In this document: piece after piece, positions 1 through 6,480 of the stretch
How positions within the stretch are numbered: position 1 is the first letter of the stretch
How the letters are laid out: every line of letters starts with the position of its first letter
DNA from: Bacteroidales bacterium
GTDB taxonomy: Bacteria; Bacteroidota; Bacteroidia; Bacteroidales; SM23-62
Length of the DNA: 19,208 bases
Reading direction: 5' to 3'
Assembly (NCBI GenBank): GCA_016783865.1
Contig: JADHVS010000069.1
Span: forward strand, 1-19,208
Translations under genes and position numbers: made by a program
Notes under the pieces: model-generated
Databases searched by the model: none
What the model saw: the letters and a program-made list of their open reading frames with translations, nothing else
What the model was told of the DNA's origin: nothing

Positions 1-982
1 CTATTCCTTTTATTAATTTATTGAAATCATTCATGTGGATACCTTCTGGTATGCCACTGTCATATTTTATAATAATTTTTTTTGCTGTTTCATTGAGTGG
101 GATCACGATATGATTCATGGTTTTACCCTGGCGTAAGTGTATGAAATCTCCTTTAATATTTGCTGGTTTAATATTGCTGAGATCTGAATAGCGTAAACCG
201 GTATAACATCCAAGGACAAACAGATCCCGGATCCTTTCCCTTTCCTTGTCTTCTGAAAGATCCAAATCATAAATAGATTCGATCTCATCTTCTTTCAGGT
301 AGATATTTTCAACTTCCTCCTGGTATACTTTAAAATCACTTGTGTCAATAGGATCAATGATATTCTTTCGGGCACAATCCCTGAGGAAGATTTTTAGGTT
401 CTTTAGTGTTTTACCAACAGTATTGACTGCCAATCCCTTTTCTTTATTTGGCTTAACAGCATCATGGCTGAGGTATTTCGTGAACTTCTGGTAGAATTCA
501 TAGTTGATGGATTTGAATTCGACCTTTGATCTGCTCCATCGTTCAAATCCCTTCAGGTGCTTTTTCAGGGCATAGTAATCAATGATAGTATGTTTGCCCA
601 CTCTGGGGCTTTTAGCCTTTATATAATCCTCATAGTATTCAAAGAAACCTTTTTCACCTACTTTAACCGTCCCCTGATTTATTCCGTAATATTCATTCAG
701 TACATATTCTGGGCCAGGATCAGTCCCATCATCATGAGCATTGCTTACTATGGTCTCAATTTCAAGTTTAGCCTTTTTGATGTGCCTGTTGATCGTATCA
801 TATTTAGGATGACTTCTACGTAGAACATCGTTCTCAAAATCCCAGTATTTAGTTTCGATCCTTCTCTTGGTATTGATCAGGATTCTCCTATCACGGCTAT
901 AATTATACTGGACATATATCGGCGTTTTTCCGTCTTTCTTTGAGACGTTATGTTTTTTAACCAGTAGCTTAACGGATGCCAT
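1..982 (-). CDS. Tyrosine recombinase / site-specific integrase, 3' end beyond the window
   Basis: This frame is open from an ATG at 982 down to base 1, giving 327 residues with no stop, so the C-terminus lies outside the window. Residues 1-95 look like the arm-type DNA-binding region of Bacteroidota integrases: a basic start, then a strand-rich stretch with YVQYNYSRDRR and KYWDFEND. Residues about 110-210 fit the SAM-like core-binding domain. The catalytic domain begins near 225. The first catalytic Arg is R264 in TGLRYSDLSN, and the strand-turn Lys is probably K287 in RQGKT. The HxxR, H/W and nucleophilic Tyr motifs should follow in the missing part, about 80 residues if it has the usual length near 400. 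Such enzymes integrate and excise transposons, ICEs or prophages. Any element it belongs to cannot be delimited here. A promoter-like signal and a tandem repeat precede the start. Confidence 0.93.
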   Translation of the reverse strand, partial: MASVKLLVKKHNVSKKDGKTPIYVQYNYSRDRRILINTKRRIETKYWDFENDVLRRSHPKYDTINRHIKKAKLEIETIVSNAHDDGTDPGPEYVLNEYYGINQGTVKVGEKGFFEYYEDYIKAKSPRVGKHTIIDYYALKKHLKGFERWSRSKVEFKSINYEFYQKFTKYLSHDAVKPNKEKGLAVNTVGKTLKNLKIFLRDCARKNIIDPIDTSDFKVYQEEVENIYLKEDEIESIYDLDLSEDKERERIRDLFVLGCYTGLRYSDLSNIKPANIKGDFIHLRQGKTMNHIVIPLNETAKKIIIKYDSGIPEGIHMNDFNKLIKGI

Positions 983-1000
983 CTTTATTTATTTTAAATC

Positions 1001-1022
1001 TGTCTCGCAATTTGTCTCGCAA
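1001..1022. repeat. Tandem 10-bp repeat in the integrase leader
   Basis: TGTCTCGCAA occurs at 1001-1010 and again at 1013-1022, two exact copies on a 12-bp period, close to a helical turn. They lie between the predicted integrase promoter and its ATG, 19 bases from the start codon. Their place suggests recombinase binding sites (arm-type or core) or an autoregulatory operator. This is inference; nothing else in the window carries the motif. Confidence 0.6.
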
Positions 1023-1053
1023 ACTCAAAATAAGTTTGTTTAAGACAGGTGCA

Positions 1054-1083
1054 CAAATTTACGAAAAAACTCCTATAAAGCAA
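1054..1083 (-). promoter_or_regulatory. Predicted Bacteroidota-type promoter of the integrase gene
   Basis: On the minus strand TTG (1083-1081) is followed after 19 bases by TAAATTTG (1061-1054), matching the -33/-7 consensus TTTG...TAnnTTTG. The start codon is at 982, so the leader would be about 65 bases and would contain the TTGCGAGACA repeats. Prediction by motif only. Confidence 0.5.
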
Positions 1084-1135
1084 GTATATCAAGCATTATA
1101 AAGTTAAGTGAGGTAAATCTGGGTAAATGGGCTTT

Positions 1136-1154
1136 GCGGTCTCGTCGTCACCGC
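1136..1154. other. Short hairpin just past the ATPase stop codon
   Basis: GCGGT (1136-1140) and ACCGC (1150-1154) form a 5-bp stem with a 9-base loop, one base beyond the ATPase stop at 1156-1158. No T-run follows on the minus strand, so it is only a weak terminator candidate. Confidence 0.25.
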
Positions 1155-1155
1155 C

Positions 1156-2478
1156 TCATGAGATCAGGTGGAGTAATTTCTTTATCGCATAGAAGGGTAT
1201 GGAAAAAACGGGTAAGGTTTTATTAAAGTACAGCTGTGATACCCTTACACCAAATGAAAGATTGTATTTATCAAGATAGATCTTCATGCTTCTCAGTGCC
1301 CCTGTTTTTCCTGATTTTACCTCAACAGGCAAAACACAGGAATTCCATGGAATGGCATAATCGATTTCCGCACTGCTGTTTCGTGCTTCCCTGGCCCAAT
1401 AATACAATGAAGGCATCCGGTAGGGGTCATTATAAGCAAGTAATTCCTGTGCTGTAAATTGTTCAGCCAAAGCACCTTCATTTACAATAATATAGTTTTC
1501 ATCAGGGGTTAGCAGAATATCACTGCTTAAGCCACAGATATTTTGCATTAAACCAATGTCCAGAAAAGTAGCTTTATAATTTTTTTCTTTTGCATTGGCT
1601 TCCAGAGGCAACCCTTCTCCACTGGTCTGTTTTATCCGGTAAACCACACCTGCTTTCTCCAGAAGCAACAATGCATCTTTAAGATCACGGGACAGTATTG
1701 AGTTATCCACCCTGGAATACATGAACTTTTTTCCGGTCATCTTTGGAACTGCGAAAAATACTTTTTCAAGATATTTATGCTTCACTTTACTGGCATATTT
1801 ACCGAAATCATCGCGATATGTCTGGATAATTATGGTTTGGATCTGGAAACATCTGTCCAGATTACCGGTTGATGCATATTCCAAAACAACCGCGGGCATT
1901 CCACCAATGACCGAATACCTTTTAATAAGCGATAAAAGATGCTCATGAATGGCATGGGAAGGCAGATTAGCCCAGGAAAAAGCTTCAATGATTTGCCTGC
2001 TTCTTGTTTCTCCAACAGCATCCAGGAATTCCAGAAAGGAAAGAGGTTTCATATAAATATACTGGATCCTGCCGACAGGCATTCTGAAATCTTCCTGAGA
2101 GATTACGAATTCCAATAATGAGCCTGCACCTATAATATGTAATTCGGGCATTTGCTCATAAAAATATCGTAAAGCGATGATTGCATTCGGGCATTCCTGA
2201 ATTTCATCCAGAAACAGAAGTGTTTTACCAGGGATTATATCTGATTTAGAAAGAACAGCAAGGGTTTCAATAACCTTTTCTGGTTCCAGGGTATCAAAAA
2301 TAATTTTATATTGCGGCTTAAGTTCAAAGTTCACTTCCACTAAATTGTCGAACTCATTCTCACCGAACGATCTGACGGAATATGATTTTCCTACTTGCCT
2401 TGCACCTCGCACAAGAAGAGGATACCTGTTTTTTTGATTTTTCCAGATTCTGAAAGTTGTGTCAATATCTCTTTTCAT
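1156..2478 (-). CDS. AAA-family ATPase with C-terminal DUF4143 domain
   Basis: I take the ATG at 2478 as the start (440 residues). A TTG 39 bases upstream would add 13 residues, but the family normally begins with (I)KRDI just before the ATPase domain, and that TTG lies beside a palindrome at the predicted transcription start. Walker A is GARQVGKS (residues 25-32), Walker B is LLFLDE (87-92), and IIGAGS near 115-120 fits the sensor region. The C-terminal half is DUF4143-like. It ends with a short motif resembling PD-(D/E)XK folds: E371 in EIDYAI, then VEVKSG (385-390), as in many members. These proteins are common, often in many copies, in anaerobic bacteria and archaea. Their substrate is not established; a DNA-related or defence role is often guessed. 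It stands alone here, between the integrase and a decayed gene. Confidence 0.9.
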   Translation of the reverse strand: MKRDIDTTFRIWKNQKNRYPLLVRGARQVGKSYSVRSFGENEFDNLVEVNFELKPQYKIIFDTLEPEKVIETLAVLSKSDIIPGKTLLFLDEIQECPNAIIALRYFYEQMPELHIIGAGSLLEFVISQEDFRMPVGRIQYIYMKPLSFLEFLDAVGETRSRQIIEAFSWANLPSHAIHEHLLSLIKRYSVIGGMPAVVLEYASTGNLDRCFQIQTIIIQTYRDDFGKYASKVKHKYLEKVFFAVPKMTGKKFMYSRVDNSILSRDLKDALLLLEKAGVVYRIKQTSGEGLPLEANAKEKNYKATFLDIGLMQNICGLSSDILLTPDENYIIVNEGALAEQFTAQELLAYNDPYRMPSLYYWAREARNSSAEIDYAIPWNSCVLPVEVKSGKTGALRSMKIYLDKYNLSFGVRVSQLYFNKTLPVFSIPFYAIKKLLHLIS

Positions 2479-2511
2479 ATACTTCGATAATATTCCGGCA
2501 GGTACCCGGGT

Positions 2512-2529
2512 ATCCAATAGTTATTGGAT
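2512..2529. promoter_or_regulatory. Perfect inverted repeat at the predicted transcription start (possible operator)
   Basis: ATCCAATA-GT-TATTGGAT is a perfect 8+8 bp inverted repeat with a 2-base spacer. It begins about 8 bases downstream of the predicted -7 element of the ATPase gene, so it would sit at the very 5' end of the mRNA. It could be a repressor operator or a 5' stabilising hairpin. Function is inferred from position alone. Confidence 0.4.
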
Positions 2530-2804
2530 GATGGTACAAATATAAGATTTATGCACAATAAACAATGCAAAAATATGCATATTATGTATAAAAAACAAGG
2601 CAATAATATCAGGTTTTGTCAATGCTCTTACGTTTTACCAGGATAGAAGAAACAATTCAATACGCCCTCTTCTTCTCTGGCTTTTCAACATTAAATCCCC
2701 TGGATTGCCTGAACTGTTCATTTGTTCTGCAGCAGTGCTGTTTTTCTGCTTTTGATAATATCTGCAGACGAAGATGAACAGTCCCGGCATACAAAGATTT
2801 ATAA
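2518..2804. other. Non-coding stretch between the ATPase gene and a gene relic
   Basis: Apart from the ATPase promoter and the end of its inverted repeat, I see no supported gene. Bases 2545-2610 are very AT-rich. A 66-codon minus-strand frame at 2657-2857 has no recognisable domain and runs into the relic, so I do not call it. Confidence 0.4.
2537..2565 (-). promoter_or_regulatory. Predicted promoter of the DUF4143 ATPase gene
   Basis: On the minus strand TTG (2565-2563) lies 18 bases before TATATTTG (2544-2537), an exact match to TAnnTTTG. Transcription would begin near 2530, giving a leader of about 50 bases to the ATG at 2478. This supports the ATG over the upstream TTG at 2517. Confidence 0.5.
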
Positions 2805-3057
2805 CGCGGGAACAGCGATTTATTCTGGTGTATTCCGGATGACAGGAAGAAAAACATAAGCCAGGATGTGCTGGTGGATTTTATCCTGAATGATAGAGAT
2901 ATTAAAGCAGTAAGGGAGTTATTTTCAATCCCTGGTATTGGATATCGCAGCAGTTCATATCTTTAAATCCATTAAACTGAGTGTAACAAGGAAAGGGAAT
3001 TACCGTGAGCCTGCTTTAAATTACTTTACACTTTTATTCTATGGTGTTCAGAGATAA
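2805..3057 (+). pseudogene. Frameshifted relic of a small hypothetical protein
   Basis: Two adjacent plus-strand frames read as one protein if a single frameshift near 2931-2945 is allowed. The first (2805-2966, after a stop at 2802-2804) contains DLFWCIPDDRKKNISQDVLV, then ILNDRDIKAVRELFSIPG. The second continues as LDIAAVHIFKSIKLSVTRKG, then NYREPALNYFTLLFYGVQR and a stop at 3055-3057. The LFW start, the ILN-D-KAVRELF helix and the KGNYREPALNYF ending resemble short Bacteroidota hypothetical proteins that I recall by pattern but cannot name with certainty. No good start codon is seen in frame, so the 5' end is probably also lost. It lies downstream of serS on the opposite strand. A joined reading of about 80 residues fits a decayed gene better than chance. 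Confidence 0.5.
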
Positions 3058-3104
3058 TTATGTTTTGACCTGACTGATCCGATGGCGATAGATGTCCGCT
3101 CCCA

Positions 3105-4379
3105 TCAGTTGATCAGATCAAATCCCGTATAAGGTCTGAGAACCTCAGGTATCCTTATCCCCTCCGGTGTCTGGTTATTTTCAAGCAGCGCTGCCACCAC
3201 CCTGGGCAGGGCAAGTGCACTGCCGTTGAGTGTATGTGCCAGCCGGTTTTTCTTTTCACCCGGCTCTTTGAAGCGCAGTTTAAGCCGGTTGGCCTGGTAA
3301 GATTCGAAATTTGAAACTGAGCTGATCTCAAGCCATTTTTGTTGTGCTGCTGCGTACACCTCAAAATCATAGGTGAGTGCCGATGTAAAACTCAGGTCTC
3401 CGCCGCAAAGCCTCATAATGCGATAGGGGAGCCCCAGCTTAACCACGAGGCTTTCAATATGGGCAGCCATCTCTTCCAGCGTGTCGTACGATTTATCAGG
3501 ATGAGCAATCTGAACGATCTCTACTTTATCAAACTGGTGCAACCGGTTCAATCCCCTGACATCCTTTCCCCACGATCCTGCTTCCCTTCTGAAACAGGGA
3601 GTATAGGAGGTGCATTTAACTGGCAATTGAGCTTCATCCAGGATGGTATCCCTGAAAATATTGGTTACGGGCACCTCTGATGTAGGGATCAGGTAAAAGT
3701 TATCGACAGGAACCGAATACATCTGGCCTTCCTTATCCGGGAGCTGTCCTGTTCCAAACGCAGAATCCTCATTCACCATCAGGGGAGGGAGGTATTCCTG
3801 GTATCCGGCCTCCGTATTCTGGTCGAGGAAAAAGTTGATCAGTGCACGTTGCAACCGGGCACCCTTGTTTTTATACAAAGGGAATCCTGCGCCGGTGATT
3901 TTAATGCCAAGATCGAAATCAATAATATCGTATTTTCTGATCAGGTCCCAATGTGGCACAGCCCCTTCATCCAGTGCTGGCAGGCTGCCTCCTTCACGGA
4001 CCTTCACATTATCCTGTTCTCCTTTCCCGGGTGAAACCGATTCATGGGGAACATTAGGGACCTGGATAAGCAGATCATTGAGGGTCTCCAGAACCTCCGA
4101 CTGATCGTAATTCAGTTTCTTGATCTGTTCCTTTAATTTGCCCAGCTCACTTTTGGTCTGGTTGGCTTCTTCCTGCTTTCCCGACTTGAATAGTTGCCCG
4201 ACCTCTTTTGATTTTTCATTCAGTTTACTTTGAAGCTGGTCCGATGAAGCCTGAAGGTTTTTCCGGCTGTTGTCAGTCTCAATGATTTTTTCAATGATCT
4301 CAGATGCATCGAAATTCTTTATCCTTAGCTTGTCAATGATCTGAGCTTTATGTGAATGGATATAAGGAAGTGTTAGCAT
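3105..4379 (-). CDS. serS: Seryl-tRNA synthetase
   Basis: The 424-residue product is normal for a bacterial class II seryl-tRNA synthetase, which charges tRNA-Ser, and also tRNA-Sec where present, with serine using ATP in the cytosol. Residues 1-105 form the tRNA-binding antiparallel coiled coil, Lys/Glu/Gln-rich with the turn near 65-70. The catalytic core carries TSEVP (233-237), motif 2 with FRREAG (263-268) and GLNRLHQFDKVE, and motif 3 with LNGSALALPRVVAALLE (384-400). The ending EVLRPYTGF is typical. The ATG at 4379 gives the expected N-terminus MLTLPYIHSH. It lies downstream of rplU-rpmA on the same strand, separated by a hairpin terminator, so it should need its own promoter or read-through; none is obvious in the 98-base gap. 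No defect is seen. Confidence 0.98.
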   Translation of the reverse strand: MLTLPYIHSHKAQIIDKLRIKNFDASEIIEKIIETDNSRKNLQASSDQLQSKLNEKSKEVGQLFKSGKQEEANQTKSELGKLKEQIKKLNYDQSEVLETLNDLLIQVPNVPHESVSPGKGEQDNVKVREGGSLPALDEGAVPHWDLIRKYDIIDFDLGIKITGAGFPLYKNKGARLQRALINFFLDQNTEAGYQEYLPPLMVNEDSAFGTGQLPDKEGQMYSVPVDNFYLIPTSEVPVTNIFRDTILDEAQLPVKCTSYTPCFRREAGSWGKDVRGLNRLHQFDKVEIVQIAHPDKSYDTLEEMAAHIESLVVKLGLPYRIMRLCGGDLSFTSALTYDFEVYAAAQQKWLEISSVSNFESYQANRLKLRFKEPGEKKNRLAHTLNGSALALPRVVAALLENNQTPEGIRIPEVLRPYTGFDLIN

Positions 4380-4414
4380 AGCTGAATGAATGTATGGTTA
4401 GGGATAAAAATAAA

Positions 4415-4456
4415 AAATCTCCTGGCTTATCATATACGATAGAACGCAGGAGATTT
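4415..4456 (-). terminator. Hairpin terminator after rplU-rpmA
   Basis: AAATCTCCTG (4415-4424) and CAGGAGATTT (4447-4456) form a perfect 10-bp stem. The 22-base loop can pair further through TATC/GATA. On the minus strand the stem is followed at once by a T-rich run (4414 down to about 4405, TTTTTATTTTTA). It begins 21 bases after the rpmA stop, which fits an intrinsic terminator for the ribosomal transcript. Confidence 0.8.
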
Positions 4457-4477
4457 AAACAAGTCAGTAATTAATTC

Positions 4478-4738
4478 TTAATTTTCCCCAGGTAATATTG
4501 AAACGTATGATTTGTTATTAGTCTTTTTCCTGAAATCCACCACTCCGTTGATCAGGGCAAACAGTGTATGATCTTTTCCCATACCTACGTTTTTGCCCGG
4601 GTGGTGCTGGGTTCCACGCTGCCTGACAATGATATTGCCGGCTTTAACGACCTGGCCGCCATATATTTTAACGCCCAATCGTTTGCTTTGTGACTCTCTT
4701 CCGTTTCGTGAACTACCTGCTCCTTTTTTATGTGCCAT
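4478..4738 (-). CDS. rpmA: 50S ribosomal protein L27
   Basis: This 86-residue protein is a complete L27, a 50S subunit protein whose N-terminus reaches towards the peptidyl-transferase centre. It opens with [20 protein letters not shown] and continues with LGVKIYGGQ, then [28 protein letters not shown] and GVVDFRKK, all family hallmarks. The N-terminus begins directly with MAHKK, without the cleaved N-terminal extension seen in Firmicutes. It follows rplU after 22 bases in the usual rplU-rpmA operon and is followed by a hairpin terminator. Confidence 0.98.
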   Translation of the reverse strand: MAHKKGAGSSRNGRESQSKRLGVKIYGGQVVKAGNIIVRQRGTQHHPGKNVGMGKDHTLFALINGVVDFRKKTNNKSYVSILPGEN

Positions 4739-4760
4739 GGCTCAAGTACTTTTATTGTTA

Positions 4761-5456
4761 TTATTCTTTATTTTCTTTTGTTCCGGATGCTGGTTTTTTA
4801 GCCGTACCAGCAGATTTGCTGGTTGTTCCGGTTGTTTTCTTAGCAGCTGGTTTGGCGGCAGTTTCAGGTTTGGCAGCTGTTGGCTTTAAAGCTTTTGGCT
4901 TTGCAGTTGTTTTAGTTGTAGTTTTTGCTGCTGCAGGTTTTTTCGCTGCAGGTTTGGCAGCACTCTTTGCAGGTGCTTTGGCAGCAGCGGTTTTAGGTTC
5001 GGTCTTGGTTGTTTTTGCCTCGGCAGCCGGTTTGGTTGTTGGCTTTGGCTCCGCCGCCTTTTTTCCGGTGTCGGCCTTGGGTGCATCCTTTACCGCTGCC
5101 TTGGATTCTGGTTTGGTGGCAGGTTGTGCTCTCTTAACCGCTCCTTTTTCCTGTATGTTTTCGATATCTAACTCGGTAAAAAACTGCCTGTGTCCCTTGA
5201 GTACTTTATATCCCTTCCTTCTTTTCTTTTTAAAAACTTTTACTTTGTCTCCTTTGGCATGGGATAATATCCTGCCTGAAACAAGGGCTCCCTGAATAAC
5301 GGGTTCGCCAACAATCACATCCTTATCGTTTTCAATCAGTAAAACCTGGTCAAAATAAACCGAAGACCCTAAATCTCCTTCAATCCTGTGAACAAAGATT
5401 TTCTGGTTTTTGGTTACTTTATACTGTTTTCCGGCTATGTCAACAATTGCGTACAT
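4761..5456 (-). CDS. rplU: 50S ribosomal protein L21 with long Ala/Lys/Pro/Thr-rich C-terminal tail
   Basis: Residues 1-102 are a normal L21: MYAIVDIAGKQYKV at the start, VLKGHRQFFTELDIENI at the end. L21 binds 23S rRNA in the 50S subunit. The frame then continues without a stop for 129 residues made almost only of Ala, Lys, Pro, Thr and a few Glu/Ser, with repeated blocks such as AAKPAAKK, KTTTKTT and PKTAAAK. The tail is very basic and surely disordered, like histone-H1-type bacterial tails. Typical L21 is about 100-105 residues. I choose the ATG at 5456 rather than the TTG just before it. AAAGGA lies about 9 bases upstream, and the promoter fits too. The tail is in frame with the core and precedes rpmA by 22 bases, so it is a true extension, not a second gene. 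Confidence 0.95.
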   Translation of the reverse strand: MYAIVDIAGKQYKVTKNQKIFVHRIEGDLGSSVYFDQVLLIENDKDVIVGEPVIQGALVSGRILSHAKGDKVKVFKKKRRKGYKVLKGHRQFFTELDIENIQEKGAVKRAQPATKPESKAAVKDAPKADTGKKAAEPKPTTKPAAEAKTTKTEPKTAAAKAPAKSAAKPAAKKPAAAKTTTKTTAKPKALKPTAAKPETAAKPAAKKTTGTTSKSAGTAKKPASGTKENKE

Positions 5457-5492
5457 CAATCTGTCCTTTTATTATATTAAAACTTGGGTGTG

Positions 5493-5523
5493 CAAAAATA
5501 TAAAAGTTTCAATTATAAGCAAA
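5493..5523 (-). promoter_or_regulatory. Predicted promoter of rplU-rpmA
   Basis: TTTG (5523-5520) is followed after exactly 19 bases by TATTTTTG (5500-5493) on the minus strand, an excellent match to the Bacteroidota -33/-7 consensus. The -7 element ends 36 bases before the rplU ATG, so the leader would be about 30 bases. Confidence 0.7.
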
Positions 5524-5625
5524 GGTTTTGATTGTAATTATTTACGAATCAGTGATTAAAATCAATCATTATACTGCCTCAATTATTTTTATTTCATATT
5601 ATCCAATGAATCCTGCGAGCGCATT

Positions 5626-5645
5626 CCCCGTAGCTTGCTGCGGGG
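5626..5645. repeat. REP-like palindrome, copy 1
   Basis: CCCCGTAGCTTGCTGCGGGG folds into a nearly perfect hairpin: CCCCG/CGGGG, one T-G wobble, AGC/GCT, with a TT loop. It is flanked by the direct repeat GCGAGCGCA at 5615-5623 and 5649-5657. It lies in the non-coding region between rplU and the bifunctional nuclease gene. Confidence 0.7.
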
Positions 5646-5686
5646 TTAGCGAGCGCAATTAAAAATTTATATAAAGGATCGATGAT

Positions 5687-5708
5687 TCCTCGGAGCTTGC
5701 TGCGAGGA
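5687..5708. repeat. REP-like palindrome, copy 2
   Basis: TCCTCG (5687-5692) pairs with CGAGGA (5703-5708) around the same inner AGCTTGCT core as copy 1; one G-G mismatch interrupts the stem. Compared with copy 1, C-G is replaced by T-A at one stem position, a compensating pair change that keeps the fold. Confidence 0.7.
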
Positions 5709-5749
5709 GAGTCAATCACTATATTCAACAGGTAAATGAATGAATTCAT

Positions 5750-5757
5750 TATATTTG
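5750..5757 (+). promoter_or_regulatory. Possible -7 element for the bifunctional nuclease gene
   Basis: TATATTTG fits TAnnTTTG exactly, 42 bases before the ATG at 5800. No TTTG or TTG is seen 18-21 bases upstream, so only half of the expected promoter is supported. Confidence 0.35.
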
Positions 5758-5799
5758 TGTGAGTGATAGAGGCGAGAAAACCAATACTAATAAGTTGAG

Positions 5800-6420
5800 A
5801 TGAGCAAGATAAAGCTGAATGTCCTTGGGATTTCATACAGCCAAACCCAGTCCGGAGCATATGCTTTAGTACTTACTGAGGAAGATGGAGACAGAAGGAT
5901 CCCAATCATAGTTGGAGGTTTTGAAGCCCAGGCAATAGCCATCCAGCTTGAAGGATTAAAACCTCCCCGGCCCCTGACTCACGACCTGTTTTTGAACTTT
6001 GCCACCTTGTTTAAGATAGATCTCCTGGAAGTAAATATATATAAGCTCGAAGAAGGCGTATTTTATTCCAAGATGTTGTGTGATAACGGCAGCAACCGAA
6101 TCACCATCGATGCACGTACTTCAGATGCCATTGCCCTTGCCCTGCGCTTTAAGTGCCCAATATATACTTCTGAAGAGATAATGGAACGAGCCGGTATTGT
6201 GCTGGAATTCAGCAAAGAATCGAAAGATGAACCAGCTAATAAGGATCCCGACGCTGCTGACACCACAAAGTCTGCTCCGAAAACAACCAGGGATACAGAG
6301 GAATACAAAAGTTATTCCGATAAAGAATTACATGAGTTGCTGCAGGAAGCAATAGGTGAGGAAGATTACGAACGCGCTTCTGCGATCCGGGATGAAATAA
6401 ACCGGAGACAAGCCAGCTAA
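5800..6420 (+). CDS. Bifunctional nuclease (BFN/DUF151) domain protein with C-terminal UVR motif
   Basis: Residues 1-137 match the BFN family: MSKIKLNVLGISYSQTQSGA, the strand DRRIPIIVGGFEAQAIA, KPPRPLTHDL (54-63), then SRITIDARTSDAIALALR-like text at about 97-116 (here SNRITIDARTSDAIALAL) and PIYTSEEIMERAGI. The family includes plant BFN proteins with RNase and DNase activity, but the role in bacteria is poorly defined. A charged linker (138-170) leads to a UVR/UvrB-C interaction motif at 173-204, KELHELLQEAIGEEDYERAS followed by AIRDEINRR. This motif in UvrB, UvrC and Clp regulators mediates protein contacts. The BFN-UVR arrangement is common in Bacteroidota. It is the first gene of a plus-strand run; the next gene follows after 60 bases. 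A link to DNA repair is suggested only by the tail. Confidence 0.9.
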   Translation: MSKIKLNVLGISYSQTQSGAYALVLTEEDGDRRIPIIVGGFEAQAIAIQLEGLKPPRPLTHDLFLNFATLFKIDLLEVNIYKLEEGVFYSKMLCDNGSNRITIDARTSDAIALALRFKCPIYTSEEIMERAGIVLEFSKESKDEPANKDPDAADTTKSAPKTTRDTEEYKSYSDKELHELLQEAIGEEDYERASAIRDEINRRQAS

Positions 6421-6480
6421 TGAATTTTGACGAATGAACAGGTTTTTCACACGTTTAAATTTTTATAATTATTTGATAAT

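Larger units (their letters stand above)
5461..5799. other. Intergenic region between divergent rplU and bifunctional nuclease genes
   Basis: This 339-base stretch contains the rplU promoter (5493-5523), two REP-like palindromes (5626-5645, 5687-5708) and a possible -7 element for the plus-strand gene (5750-5757). A minus-strand open frame across 5594-5860 reads through the palindromes and the start of the next gene, so I do not call it. Confidence 0.7.

Noticed and set aside
557..823. 88-codon plus-strand open frame
   Set aside because: It lies wholly inside the integrase gene on the other strand and shows no domain.
2479..2517. Upstream TTG start of the DUF4143 ATPase
   Set aside because: The ATG at 2478 gives the usual family N-terminus, and the TTG lies at the predicted transcription start inside an inverted repeat.
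2657..2857. 66-codon minus-strand open frame ending in VEKPEKKRAY
   Set aside because: No recognisable family, no promoter, and it overlaps the better supported plus-strand relic.
3074..3116. Imperfect pairing (CTGATC/GATCAG, GATGG/CCATC) around the serS stop
   Set aside because: The stem is broken, overlaps coding sequence and has no T-run, so it is not supported as a terminator.
4690..5295. 201-codon plus-strand open frame rich in Ala, Val, Phe and Gly
   Set aside because: It is the mirror of the Lys/Ala/Thr repeats of the L21 tail; low-complexity DNA keeps the opposite strand open.
5594..5860. 88-codon minus-strand open frame
   Set aside because: It crosses both REP-like palindromes and the start of the bifunctional nuclease gene, with no domain.
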